NCBI GenBank assembly: GCA_002441045.1
Contig: DJWQ01000116.1
Span: forward strand, 2,927 to 35,340
Source of the DNA: Firmicutes bacterium UBA6226
Lineage (GTDB): Bacteria; Bacillota_A; Clostridia; Peptostreptococcales; Acidaminobacteraceae
DNA length: 32,414 bases
Reading direction: 5' to 3'
The position numbers were made by a program, and so were the translations under genes. Below, in pieces: positions 24,704-32,414 of this stretch. The notes beneath the pieces are model-generated. The model was not told the origin of the DNA. It was given only the letters and a program-made list of their open reading frames with translations, and made no database searches. Position 1 is the first letter of the stretch. Every line of letters starts with the position of its first letter.

Positions 24704-25756
24704 ATGAATTATCTTGATGCTAAAATATTGATCGTTGACGACCAAGAGCCAAATGCTTTGCTCTTAAAAAAAATTCTAAAGTCGAGAAAATACAGTCAAA
24801 TTGACGTTTTGATGGATTCAAGAGAAGTTTCAGGATACATAAACCATACGATCCCTGATTTGATTTTACTAGACTTAAAAATGCCATTCATGGATGGATT
24901 TCAAGTTGTTGAGCAAATTAGTAGTGTACTTGAAGAAAATTTTGTTCAAGTTATTATGATTTCAGCACAAGACGATCATACACACAAGCTGAAAGCCTTA
25001 GATATGGGGATTATGGATTTTATTGGTAAGCCTTTTGACAATGTTGAGGTTGTCCTTAGGGTAAACAAGGCAATTGAACTAAAAAAATTACATGAGGCTT
25101 TAAAGCAAAAAAATCAAGTGCTTCAATGTGAAGTTGATGAGAAAGATCAAATGTTACTGGACATGCAATATGAGTTAATAGATAAGTTAATGTTAAGTGC
25201 GGAGTTTAGAGACCAAACCACAGGCAATCATATTTCACGTATCGGTTGTTTTGCAAGACATCTCGCCAAGTTATGTGGTTTAAGTGACAGAAGTGCAAAT
25301 CTAATATTTCATGCAAGCAAATTACATGATATAGGTAAGATTGGTATACCAGACGAAGTTCTTTTAAAGCCAGGTGCGCTAAATGAAAACGAAATGAAAA
25401 TTATGAAGGAACATACGACTAAAGGCGCAAAGATTTTAAGTGGTAGCAAGTCAGAAATATTGTCGTATGCAGAAAAAATTGCACTGAATCATCATGAACG
25501 CTGGGATGGACAAGGCTATCCCAATGGCATTCGAGGTGAGGAAATTGATATATATAGTAGAATAACGAGTATTTGTGATGTATATGATGCTTTACATTCT
25601 TCGCGACCTTATAAAGAGATATGGGAGAATAAGGCAATTATTGACGAACTCAATCGACTGGCTGGAAGTGCGTTAGATCCAGTATTAACAAAAATCTTTA
25701 TCGATCATATAGATGATTTTTATCAAATACAAAGTGAAGTTGAGGGATGCTCATGA
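24704..25756 (+). CDS. Response regulator with HD-GYP phosphodiesterase output
   Basis: The 350-residue cytoplasmic enzyme has a receiver domain (5-125) with DD at 12-13, phosphoacceptor Asp57 in LLDLKMPFMDG and KP at 109-110. A coiled linker (125-165) leads to an HD-GYP domain (165-340). This has HDIGK at 208-212, NHHERWDGQGYP (262-273, including the GYP loop) and SRITSICDVYDAL. HD-GYP domains hydrolyse cyclic-di-GMP, and some act on 3',3'-cGAMP; all metal ligands seem present. ATG 24704 with a GAGG site is preferred over ATG 24686. The stop overlaps the next gene's ATG as ATGA, so its kinase partner is almost certainly the downstream hybrid kinase. Confidence 0.94.
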   Translation: MNYLDAKILIVDDQEPNALLLKKILKSRKYSQIDVLMDSREVSGYINHTIPDLILLDLKMPFMDGFQVVEQISSVLEENFVQVIMISAQDDHTHKLKALDMGIMDFIGKPFDNVEVVLRVNKAIELKKLHEALKQKNQVLQCEVDEKDQMLLDMQYELIDKLMLSAEFRDQTTGNHISRIGCFARHLAKLCGLSDRSANLIFHASKLHDIGKIGIPDEVLLKPGALNENEMKIMKEHTTKGAKILSGSKSEILSYAEKIALNHHERWDGQGYPNGIRGEEIDIYSRITSICDVYDALHSSRPYKEIWENKAIIDELNRLAGSALDPVLTKIFIDHIDDFYQIQSEVEGCS

Positions 25757-28677
25757 AGCAGAAAAGAGAAAAGCAATCCATTAGAAGTTGGCTTTGGGGT
25801 TCTTTTATTAGAACTGCACTTCTTCCGTTTGTACTTGTTGCAATTGGATTTGTTCTAATCTATTTTATGACAAATGCTTGGTCTAGAAATGCAATGACCT
25901 CTTTCACGTTTAACGAGGTTAATCAGCAAATGTCACAACTCATAAGTGAAAAAACCAATACCATTGAAAAGCAGCTAGAGTCAGTAAGTGTAAATGTTCA
26001 GATATTAAGTAAAGGATATGGAGAAGCTTTAAAGACGGAAAATAGTTTGGACGCCAGTGTTCTAAATCGATTTGCTTTTACTGACGAAGGCACTTATTAC
26101 ACAACTCAAGATACTCCTAAAGGCAGTGTCGCCGTCTTTTATAGTGGTTATTATCCAATCGGAGAGCCTGAAAAGATAAAGGTAATGAAGCTTCTTAAAA
26201 CAGAGGCTTTAATGAAAGACATTGTTTCATCACAACCGCTTGCTGCTCAAGTATATCTTAATACTTATGATTCATTGAACATTATTTTTCCATATTTTGA
26301 TGTCATAATGCAATATGCACCTTTGATGAATATTCCGTCTTATAACTTTTATTATGAAGCGGATATGGAACATAATCCTGATAAAAAAGTCGTTTGGACA
26401 GACGCTTACCTAGATCCAGCAGGTCTTGGGTGGATGGCATCTGCTATTATTCCAGTATATAGTGCCAATGAATTTTTAGAAGGCGTTGCTGGTATTGATA
26501 TCACGATAAGCACTTTTACAAATGAAATTTTATCAATGGACGTCCCATACGAAGGTTACTTAATGTTAGTCGCTAAGGACGGGACTATACTTGCTCTACC
26601 TCAAGCTGGCGAGTCAGATTGGCAGATTAAGGAACTTGGTGAGCATCATTACGATGAGGCGATATTAAAAGACACTTTTAAACCTGAGAATTTTAATTTT
26701 TATAATATACCTGAGATAGAATCATTGGCACCCATTATTGATAATAACGAATCTGGTAATGGTGAAGTGAAATTAAACGGTAACTTAAAGTTTGTTTCAT
26801 GGCACACAATCAATGAAACGGGCTGGAAATTGCTGATGATTGTTCCGAAAGATCTCGTATATTCAGAAGCCACCGTAATTAATAATCAATTGATTAGAAT
26901 TGGATGGGTCATCACAATAATCTTGAATATTTTATATGCTGTACTATTTACGATTTTATCTAAGAATGCAAATAAATTATCCTATGAAATTTCTTCTCCA
27001 TTGGTTCAAATTAATGAAATGGTGGAACGAATCGGCAATGGAGAATACTACCAAACGCCACCAGATACGCCGGTACTAGAACTACAGGACACCGCAAATC
27101 AGTTGTCTTTGATGGGCAAAGCACTTGGAGATACCAATACGCAGTTAATGGATATACAAAGGGAACTGAAAAGAAATGAAGCAGATTTAAATGCGCTTTT
27201 GCATTCAATTGATGACATGATTTTGGAGATTGATGAAACCGGTAATTTAATCAATCAATGGAACAATACAGGTTTAATTCAAAAATCGTACTTTGCAACC
27301 AGTAGCATTAAAAATATCGACAACAAATTAAAGAAAAAAGGTTCGAGTTTATCTAGTGTGTTATCACAAATAGAATCCACAGGCGAGAGTGCAACGATTG
27401 AGTATAGTATTAGTACGGATGTAAGTATCAAATGGTTCCTTGCACGAATATCAAGAGTGGAAAGCGATGAGAAAAAATATGTAATTTCTGCAAGAGATAT
27501 TACTCATCAGAAAAATCTTGAGTTTTCCTTGATTGAAGCTAAAGACTTAGCTGAAAATGCAAATCGATCTAAATCACAGTTCTTATCTAATATGAGTCAT
27601 GAACTTAGAACGCCTCTTAATGCGATTATTGGTTTCTCGCAACTGCTTTTAATGTCTGACGAAAACGAACTCGACGACGAGCAAAAAGAAAACGTTGGAG
27701 AAATAGAACATGCGGGAAAACACCTTTTAAAATTAATCAATGAGGTTTTAGACCTTGCTCGTATCGAATCCGGTAAGATGACAATATCATTAGAACCTGT
27801 TATCGTTAATGAAGTTATGCGTGAAGCCGTAACGATGATTAAACCAGTTTCTGACCAATATCATGTTCAAATGGAGACACATTTTACAGAAAAAGCAAGT
27901 GAATGGGTGGTTGCCGATCAAACCCGATTGAAACAAGTTTTGATCAATTTAGTAACCAATGCGATTAAATATAACAAACCAAATGGTTTAGTTAAGTTCT
28001 ATGTTGAACTCGTAGAATCAAAGGTTATGTTTCATATTGAAGACGATGGCATCGGTATTCCTTCTGAACATCATGAAGCGATATTTAATCCCTTTTATCG
28101 ACTCAATATGGAAAACAACTTCTTTGTAGAGGGAACGGGAATTGGACTTTCAGTTGCGAAGGAGATGACGGAGCTTATGAAAGGTTCAATTACTTTGACC
28201 AGTACGCCAAATGAAGGCAGTCATTTTATTGTGACATTACCTAGAGCCGAGCTTGAAAGTGACCATATGAGCTATTCACAAGTGATTGCAAGTAAAACAA
28301 TTGAGCTTGATGCAATCAAAGTGTTATATGTTGAAGATAATGTCGCAAATTTAAAATTGATGCAAAGAATCATAGAAAATATGGAAGGTGTGACTTTAAT
28401 TCAAACACAATTTGGAGAGCAAGCAGTAGCTTTAGCACTTGCTGAACTACCTGATGTCATCTTGCTAGATTTGAATCTACCTGATATAGATGGTTTTGAA
28501 GTGTTAAAGCGGATTAAAAAACAAGAAAGTCTATCAGAAATCCCGACCATCGCATTAACCGCTTATGCCATGCCTGAAGATCAGGCAAAGGTCAAATTGG
28601 CTGGGTTTGATAGTTTCATACCTAAGCCCATCGAAATCGAATATTTTATATCTGAACTCGAGCGATTAACAAAGTAA
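25753..28677 (+). CDS. Membrane hybrid histidine kinase with dCache sensor
   Basis: The 974-residue protein has a transmembrane helix (about 20-42), a large extracytoplasmic double-Cache-like sensor (45-375; features FYYEADMEHNPDKKVVWTDA and GVAGIDITIS), a second transmembrane helix (382-403) and a HAMP-like segment (410-465). A PAS-like module lies at about 478-585. HisKA has His616 in SNMSHELRTPLN. The ATPase has NLVTNAIKYN, DDGIGIP and GTGIGLSVAK. The C-terminal receiver has Asp906 in LLDLNLPDIDG. dCache domains usually bind amino acids, other small amines or carboxylates; the ligand is not readable here. Its ATG overlaps the HD-GYP stop (ATGA), so the two form a signalling pair. It is followed by a strong hairpin. 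Confidence 0.94.
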   Translation: MKQKREKQSIRSWLWGSFIRTALLPFVLVAIGFVLIYFMTNAWSRNAMTSFTFNEVNQQMSQLISEKTNTIEKQLESVSVNVQILSKGYGEALKTENSLDASVLNRFAFTDEGTYYTTQDTPKGSVAVFYSGYYPIGEPEKIKVMKLLKTEALMKDIVSSQPLAAQVYLNTYDSLNIIFPYFDVIMQYAPLMNIPSYNFYYEADMEHNPDKKVVWTDAYLDPAGLGWMASAIIPVYSANEFLEGVAGIDITISTFTNEILSMDVPYEGYLMLVAKDGTILALPQAGESDWQIKELGEHHYDEAILKDTFKPENFNFYNIPEIESLAPIIDNNESGNGEVKLNGNLKFVSWHTINETGWKLLMIVPKDLVYSEATVINNQLIRIGWVITIILNILYAVLFTILSKNANKLSYEISSPLVQINEMVERIGNGEYYQTPPDTPVLELQDTANQLSLMGKALGDTNTQLMDIQRELKRNEADLNALLHSIDDMILEIDETGNLINQWNNTGLIQKSYFATSSIKNIDNKLKKKGSSLSSVLSQIESTGESATIEYSISTDVSIKWFLARISRVESDEKKYVISARDITHQKNLEFSLIEAKDLAENANRSKSQFLSNMSHELRTPLNAIIGFSQLLLMSDENELDDEQKENVGEIEHAGKHLLKLINEVLDLARIESGKMTISLEPVIVNEVMREAVTMIKPVSDQYHVQMETHFTEKASEWVVADQTRLKQVLINLVTNAIKYNKPNGLVKFYVELVESKVMFHIEDDGIGIPSEHHEAIFNPFYRLNMENNFFVEGTGIGLSVAKEMTELMKGSITLTSTPNEGSHFIVTLPRAELESDHMSYSQVIASKTIELDAIKVLYVEDNVANLKLMQRIIENMEGVTLIQTQFGEQAVALALAELPDVILLDLNLPDIDGFEVLKRIKKQESLSEIPTIALTAYAMPEDQAKVKLAGFDSFIPKPIEIEYFISELERLTK

Positions 28678-28703
28678 TAAAACTGAACGAAGCTAAAAGC
28701 GAA

Positions 28704-28733
28704 AGAGCCAAAGACGTAAATGTCTTTGGCTCT
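28704..28733. terminator. Terminator hairpin between convergent genes
   Basis: AGAGCCAAAGAC and GTCTTTGGCTCT form a perfect 12-bp stem around GTAAAT. A/T-rich sequence flanks both sides (ATTTATT on the plus side, CTTTCGCTTTT on the minus side), so it can end transcripts of both the hybrid kinase and the nitroreductase. Confidence 0.8.
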
Positions 28734-28738
28734 ATTTA

Positions 28739-29635
28739 TTAATAGAGATACTTTCCTACTACTTTATAATTAGGCGGTAGGTCTTCTGATATGTCTAAGT
28801 TATCGAACTGCCAGTGACCAGAGAATCCTGATGAGTTAAGGCCAACTTCAAAGTAAAGCATACCTATACCTGCATCTAAGCATTTGATGGATTCTGGAAC
28901 GAAATCAGGTTGATACATAATCATGTAGATATTACCGCTTCGAATCAAGAAATGCCATGGTTGTAGATTCTTATAAGAGGGTGCATAGCGCATGTAGAAA
29001 ATTGGACGATTCAAACCGTATTGCTCTATTTTATCAAGACTTGGCACATCGTTAAAGCTATCAAAATGTGTCATTTCCATGATGGATTTATGTGCCCTAA
29101 CAGGACCTTGATCAGTCATTATATTGATGTTGGGATACCCGAGTTCAGTTAGAGTGGATAGGTTACCTGGTCGTGATGAAGCATATATGGTGGACTGCTT
29201 GAACTCGCGTTTTGGATAACCTATGGCGATGAGTGCTACGATTTCTTTCGGTGAGTGAATCCCCAGATTTACCTTTACGGATTCAGCATCTTTCACTTCA
29301 ATCCAGCAAAACCCAATGTCTCTTTGAATGGCTTTAAGGATAAACCATTCGCCAATATATCCAGCGAGCTTATAACTTAAATCGTGAGCATCTGCATAGA
29401 CCGCATAATAATGTGGGGCATGAATCATAATTCCGAAGTATCCAGCAAGACCCTCAAGTTTTGGCGCTAATTCAAAACCATTTTCAATAAATTTGAACTC
29501 TACACCTGAGGTTTTAATCAGATCAGGTGGTGATTCCCACAACCCATCAAGATATCTTTTGTCTTCGTCTGTTAGCGGATAATGCTTAAATTCTCTGGTG
29601 GAATGTCTCTTTTCTACTAAATACATATCGTTCAT
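28739..29635 (-). CDS. Nitroreductase-family protein (TM1586 type)
   Basis: The 298-residue FMN-type nitroreductase-fold protein begins with the family motif KRHSTREFKHYPL. It contains the central APHYYAVYAD and IGEWFILKAIQRDIGFCWIE segments, which fit the tandem-repeat TM1586_NiRdase subfamily (PF14512) better than the short NfsB type. A second, weaker repeat begins near NRPIFYMRYAPSYKNLQPWHF. The natural substrate is unknown. ATG 29635 with GAGGAGG immediately upstream is chosen; an in-frame ATG at 29692 has no ribosome site. It lies 70 bases after the TetR gene on the same strand and is probably its target. Confidence 0.8.
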   Translation of the reverse strand: MNDMYLVEKRHSTREFKHYPLTDEDKRYLDGLWESPPDLIKTSGVEFKFIENGFELAPKLEGLAGYFGIMIHAPHYYAVYADAHDLSYKLAGYIGEWFILKAIQRDIGFCWIEVKDAESVKVNLGIHSPKEIVALIAIGYPKREFKQSTIYASSRPGNLSTLTELGYPNINIMTDQGPVRAHKSIMEMTHFDSFNDVPSLDKIEQYGLNRPIFYMRYAPSYKNLQPWHFLIRSGNIYMIMYQPDFVPESIKCLDAGIGMLYFEVGLNSSGFSGHWQFDNLDISEDLPPNYKVVGKYLY

Positions 29636-29652
29636 GGAAACCTCCTCAAAGT

Positions 29653-29673
29653 GTAACTTTATTTTATAGTTAC
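29653..29673. promoter_or_regulatory. Inverted repeat before the nitroreductase gene
   Basis: GTAACT (29653-29658) and AGTTAC (29668-29673) flank an A/T-rich centre. On the minus strand the centre reads TATAAAAT, which could be a -10, with a poor -35. It may be an operator-promoter giving the nitroreductase its own control, or a chance dyad. Confidence 0.35.
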
Positions 29674-29705
29674 CCTTATGAAAGGCGCACAATCATGAAA
29701 GCACA

Positions 29706-30377
29706 TTACCATTTTCTTGCAAGGTCAATACTTTTATAATCCAGTATCTTACGCTTTTTATTCGTCGTTTCAGCTTTAATGTTTTCCCAGACAGACTCAT
29801 AGAGCTCTTGTCTTTGCAAATTGATGTGAGCTTGGCTGTAAAGTGCACTCAATGCAATCATACCTTCTATTCGAGACATCAAATCTATGGAGACGATTTC
29901 TTTATTAATCCCATTTTTTATTAGGCTTTGTTTTTGACCATATGACAGGAGTGCGATAAATTTATTTTGCAGATTGTGATAGTAAAGTTCAATCCTTTTC
30001 TTAATCCCGTCACCTTCAAGACAGCATCTTTGTAAAAAAGTGTTTAAATTAACAGGATGTAAATGGTTGTTATAAACTAAGATGGATAAACCATGATGAA
30101 AATCAATGATGCATTCATAAATGGCTTCAATTTGTTCTCGAGGATGTTGATGTGCCCCAATGGAAAGCTCTAAGCGATGCTCTAGATCGTCTAGCAGATA
30201 ATTGACACAGTGATTGATGATATCCTCCTTAGATTTAAAGTGATAATAAATTGAAGGCTTTTTGATGCCGATTTGATCAGCGACTGAATTGAGCGAGGTT
30301 TGATCAATTCCTACCGTTAAAAAACTCTGTAGAGCAGTTTTTAAAATTTTATCTTTTGTCTGTGTGATTTTAGCCAT
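29706..30377 (-). CDS. TetR-family transcriptional regulator
   Basis: The 223-residue protein has an N-terminal TetR helix-turn-helix (about 8-55; DKILKTALQSFLTVGIDQTS, then SVADQIGIKKPSIYYHFKSK). The helical C-terminal domain is unlike that of the other TetR protein in this window. GGGAGGT precedes the ATG. It is divergent from the OPT transporter gene and upstream of the nitroreductase gene, so either or both may be targets. A TACCT-6-AGGTA dyad overlaps its own Shine-Dalgarno, just downstream of a TATAAT. The effector is unknown. Confidence 0.9.
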   Translation of the reverse strand: MAKITQTKDKILKTALQSFLTVGIDQTSLNSVADQIGIKKPSIYYHFKSKEDIINHCVNYLLDDLEHRLELSIGAHQHPREQIEAIYECIIDFHHGLSILVYNNHLHPVNLNTFLQRCCLEGDGIKKRIELYYHNLQNKFIALLSYGQKQSLIKNGINKEIVSIDLMSRIEGMIALSALYSQAHINLQRQELYESVWENIKAETTNKKRKILDYKSIDLARKW

Positions 30378-30380
30378 ATC

Positions 30381-30403
30381 TACCTCCCGATAGGTAAATT
30401 ATA
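30381..30403 (-). promoter_or_regulatory. tetR -10 element and candidate operator
   Basis: On the minus strand a perfect TATAAT (30403-30398) is followed at once by an imperfect palindrome whose arms TACCT and AGGTA (30381-30396) flank six bases. The arms resemble the ACCT/AGGT half-sites of several TetR regulators and cover the Shine-Dalgarno. Autorepression is likely. The -35 is poor. Confidence 0.5.
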
Positions 30404-30434
30404 TCATCACAATGAGACTTTAAAAAATAATATT

Positions 30435-30463
30435 TTGGAAACAAAACTATACACGTTTAATAA
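30435..30463 (+). promoter_or_regulatory. Candidate promoter of the OPT transporter gene
   Basis: TTGGAA (30435-30440), a 17-base spacer and TAATAA (30458-30463) form a moderate promoter about 60 bases before the ATG. It diverges from the tetR promoter, with about 30 bases between the two -10/-35 blocks. Confidence 0.4.
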
Positions 30464-30523
30464 AAAAAGATAAAATAGGTAATACGAGTGAGATTTTTAA
30501 CGAAGGAGTTACGTGGGAAGACT

Positions 30524-32410
30524 ATGAATGAAAAATTTAGACCTTTTATACCGGCACATCAGACGGTACCTGAGTTAACTTTTACTTCTATATTATTTGG
30601 AATTATATTGGCGCTTGTTTTTGGCGTCGTTAATGCTTATCTAGGCTTAAAAGTAGGAATGACAATAAGTGCGTCAATTCCTGCGGCAGTTGTATCTATG
30701 AGTATTACAAGAATCATAATGAAAAGAGATTCTATACTTGAAAACAATATGGTACAGACCATTGGTTCAGCAGGGGAGTCTCTTACTGCTGGTGCAATTT
30801 TCACCATACCTGCCATGTTTATATGGTCCAAATCAGTTGGTATTGAACCACCGTCGATGCTGTTAATTACTTTGATTGGTTTATTCGGTGGTGTTTTAGG
30901 GGTTATGTTTATGATTCCTCTAAGAAAAGCGCTAATCGTTAAAGAACATGAAACTTTGCCTTATCCAGAAGGCTCAGCATGTGCCGAGGTACTTTTGGCA
31001 GGCGAAGAGGGTGGGGAGAAAGCCAAGGCTACTTTTCAAGGTATGTTAATAGGTAGTGTTTATAAAGTTATATCCGATGGTTTAAAAATCATTCCTTCGA
31101 GAATTGATTGGACCCTAACAAAACCCTTTCAATCTTTTTTTGGATTTGACGCAATGCCAGCACTTATAGGCGTTGGTTTTGTCATTGGACGCGCAGTATC
31201 TGGATTTATGTTTGCAGGCTCTTTGATTGGTTGGTTTGTAATTATTCCATTGATTTCAATGGTAGGACAAGGTAATCAATTGGTTCTATTTCCATCGGAG
31301 ATTCCTATCGGTATGCTCTCTAGCGGAGAACTTTGGCATTATTACATCCGTTATATAGGTGCTGGAGCAGTTGCTTTTGGCGGACTACTAAGTTTAATCA
31401 AATCACTGCCTTTAATTTTTGAGACATTTATAGAGTCGATGAGAGAATATAACCATATTCTTGAAGGAAAGAGCTTTTTAAGAACAGATCGAGATTTACC
31501 AATGACAACAGTGATTTTTGTTGTAATTATGTTTACATTTATGATTGCATTCTTACCCATTTTAAACGTTGGATTTTATGGTGCTTTATTTGTTGCTGTA
31601 TTTGGATTTTTCTTTGCTACAGTATCGTCTAGAATCGTTGGTTTAATCGGTAGTTCATCAAATCCAGTATCGGGCATGACGATTGCTACCTTGATTTTAG
31701 CGGCTTTTATGTTTCGACTATTAGGTCATACTTCACCTGAAGGTGTCTATGCCGTATTCACAGTTGGTGCAATCATATGCATTATCATCGCTATGGCTGG
31801 TGACACGTCTCAAGATTTAAAAACTGGATATCTTGTTGGCGCAACGCCGTATAAGCAACAGCTAGGTGAGCTCATTGGTGTATTAATGATGTCCCTTGTA
31901 CTCGGCTGGGTCCTAACTTTATTTAACGACGCTTGGGAGTTTGGATCCACTGCATTACCAGCACCGCAAGCAACCTTAATTAAGATAATTGTTGAAGGTG
32001 TTATGCAGGGTAATTTACCATGGGCATTGATTTTTATTGGAATCGCTCTCGGTGCAATTTTTGAATTATTAAGATTACCAGTTTTACCAGTTGCAATTGG
32101 CTTGTACTTACCAATTCAATTAACCTCATCAATTTTCTTAGGTGGGTTGGTTAGAGGATTATTGGATAAAGAAGATGAACGAGTAGATACATTTGAACGT
32201 AAGATTAAGATCGATAATGGCATTCTTTTTTCATCAGGTTTAATTGCAGGAGAAGGAATCATTGGTGTTATTCTTGCTATTTTCTCAGTTCTGGGAGTTA
32301 ACACTGGCTTGGGAATAAACTTAGGTAGCATTGGGACTTTTGTTTGTTACTCAGCAGTGGTATTTAGTCTTATGAAAGTTTCAGTATTTAAAAAGGTATA
32401 TGAGGATTAA
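30524..32410 (+). CDS. OPT-family oligopeptide/metal-chelate transporter
   Basis: The 628-residue, highly hydrophobic permease has about fourteen or more helices. Family motifs are AYLGLKVGMTISASIPAA (about 38-55), NNMVQTIGSAGES (74-86), PYPEGSACAEVL (147-158) and, later, GSSSNPVSGMTIATLIL. This is the prokaryotic OPT superfamily branch, related to plant YSL proteins, which import oligopeptides or metal chelates with protons. The substrate cannot be decided here. The ATG at 30524 is chosen because the family N-terminus (MNEKFRPFIPAHQTVPELTF) begins there. Its ribosome site is weak (GGGAAG), and an in-frame GTG at 30488 is the alternative. The stop at 32408-32410 is 4 bases from the window end, so the gene is complete. 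Confidence 0.92.
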   Translation: MNEKFRPFIPAHQTVPELTFTSILFGIILALVFGVVNAYLGLKVGMTISASIPAAVVSMSITRIIMKRDSILENNMVQTIGSAGESLTAGAIFTIPAMFIWSKSVGIEPPSMLLITLIGLFGGVLGVMFMIPLRKALIVKEHETLPYPEGSACAEVLLAGEEGGEKAKATFQGMLIGSVYKVISDGLKIIPSRIDWTLTKPFQSFFGFDAMPALIGVGFVIGRAVSGFMFAGSLIGWFVIIPLISMVGQGNQLVLFPSEIPIGMLSSGELWHYYIRYIGAGAVAFGGLLSLIKSLPLIFETFIESMREYNHILEGKSFLRTDRDLPMTTVIFVVIMFTFMIAFLPILNVGFYGALFVAVFGFFFATVSSRIVGLIGSSSNPVSGMTIATLILAAFMFRLLGHTSPEGVYAVFTVGAIICIIIAMAGDTSQDLKTGYLVGATPYKQQLGELIGVLMMSLVLGWVLTLFNDAWEFGSTALPAPQATLIKIIVEGVMQGNLPWALIFIGIALGAIFELLRLPVLPVAIGLYLPIQLTSSIFLGGLVRGLLDKEDERVDTFERKIKIDNGILFSSGLIAGEGIIGVILAIFSVLGVNTGLGINLGSIGTFVCYSAVVFSLMKVSVFKKVYED

Positions 32411-32414
32411 TGGA

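Noticed and set aside
1..32414. tRNA, rRNA, phage, toxin-antitoxin or restriction/defence genes
   Set aside because: I looked for these and saw no cloverleaf, conserved rRNA segment, integrase, transposase or defence-type protein in either strand.

Overview
The window is a densely coded, AT-rich stretch of a low-GC Gram-positive anaerobe. Strong purine-rich Shine-Dalgarno sequences, an adenine-type purine riboswitch, an SLH-domain surface protein and an expanded set of PAS hybrid kinases all fit a motile member of class Clostridia. My best guess is a relative of Fusibacter/Acidaminobacter; this rests on general protein flavour, not on a marker gene. No rRNA, tRNA, insertion sequence, phage gene or CRISPR array is visible.

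Region 1 (1-13333, + strand) looks like one long signalling operon already under way at the left edge. After the tail of an unidentified gene come cheA, cheW, a 4HB-type chemoreceptor, cheR and cheB. They are followed with tiny gaps or overlaps by a cytoplasmic PAS hybrid kinase, a single-domain CheY-like regulator, a stand-alone HPt protein, a second cytoplasmic PAS hybrid kinase and a class I methyltransferase. No internal terminator is seen. Chemosensory array parts and multistep-phosphorelay parts therefore share one transcript. No second CheY, CheC, CheD or CheX is present. cheR appears to be preceded by a seven-codon leader ORF inside a perfect RBS hairpin.

Region 2 (13314-16130, - strand) holds a PadR regulator and two small paralogous membrane proteins (a split PF03773-type permease), a terminator, then a PsuK-like sugar kinase and a hotdog thioesterase. 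The padR promoter is embedded in three copies of a 14-bp repeat.

Region 3 (16311-17492, + strand) is an adenine riboswitch with a long transcriptional terminator controlling an adenosine/adenine deaminase.

Region 4 (17690-28677, + strand) contains a periplasmic-binding-domain GGDEF-EAL protein; a TetR regulator with an MMPL/RND exporter; a secreted SLH protein with its own promoter; and a two-gene operon of a REC-HD-GYP phosphodiesterase coupled by ATGA to a dCache hybrid kinase. Cyclic-di-GMP turnover is the theme of the first and last of these.

Region 5 (28704-32410) has a terminator between convergent genes, then a TetR regulator and TM1586-like nitroreductase on the - strand, divergent from a complete OPT-family transporter on the + strand.

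Nothing here is a wholly unknown system. The most distinctive items are the chemotaxis-phosphorelay super-operon, the cheR leader ORF, the cysteine-cluster PAS kinase, the adenine riboswitch/deaminase pair, the repeat-embedded PadR promoter and the TetR operator that doubles as a terminator.
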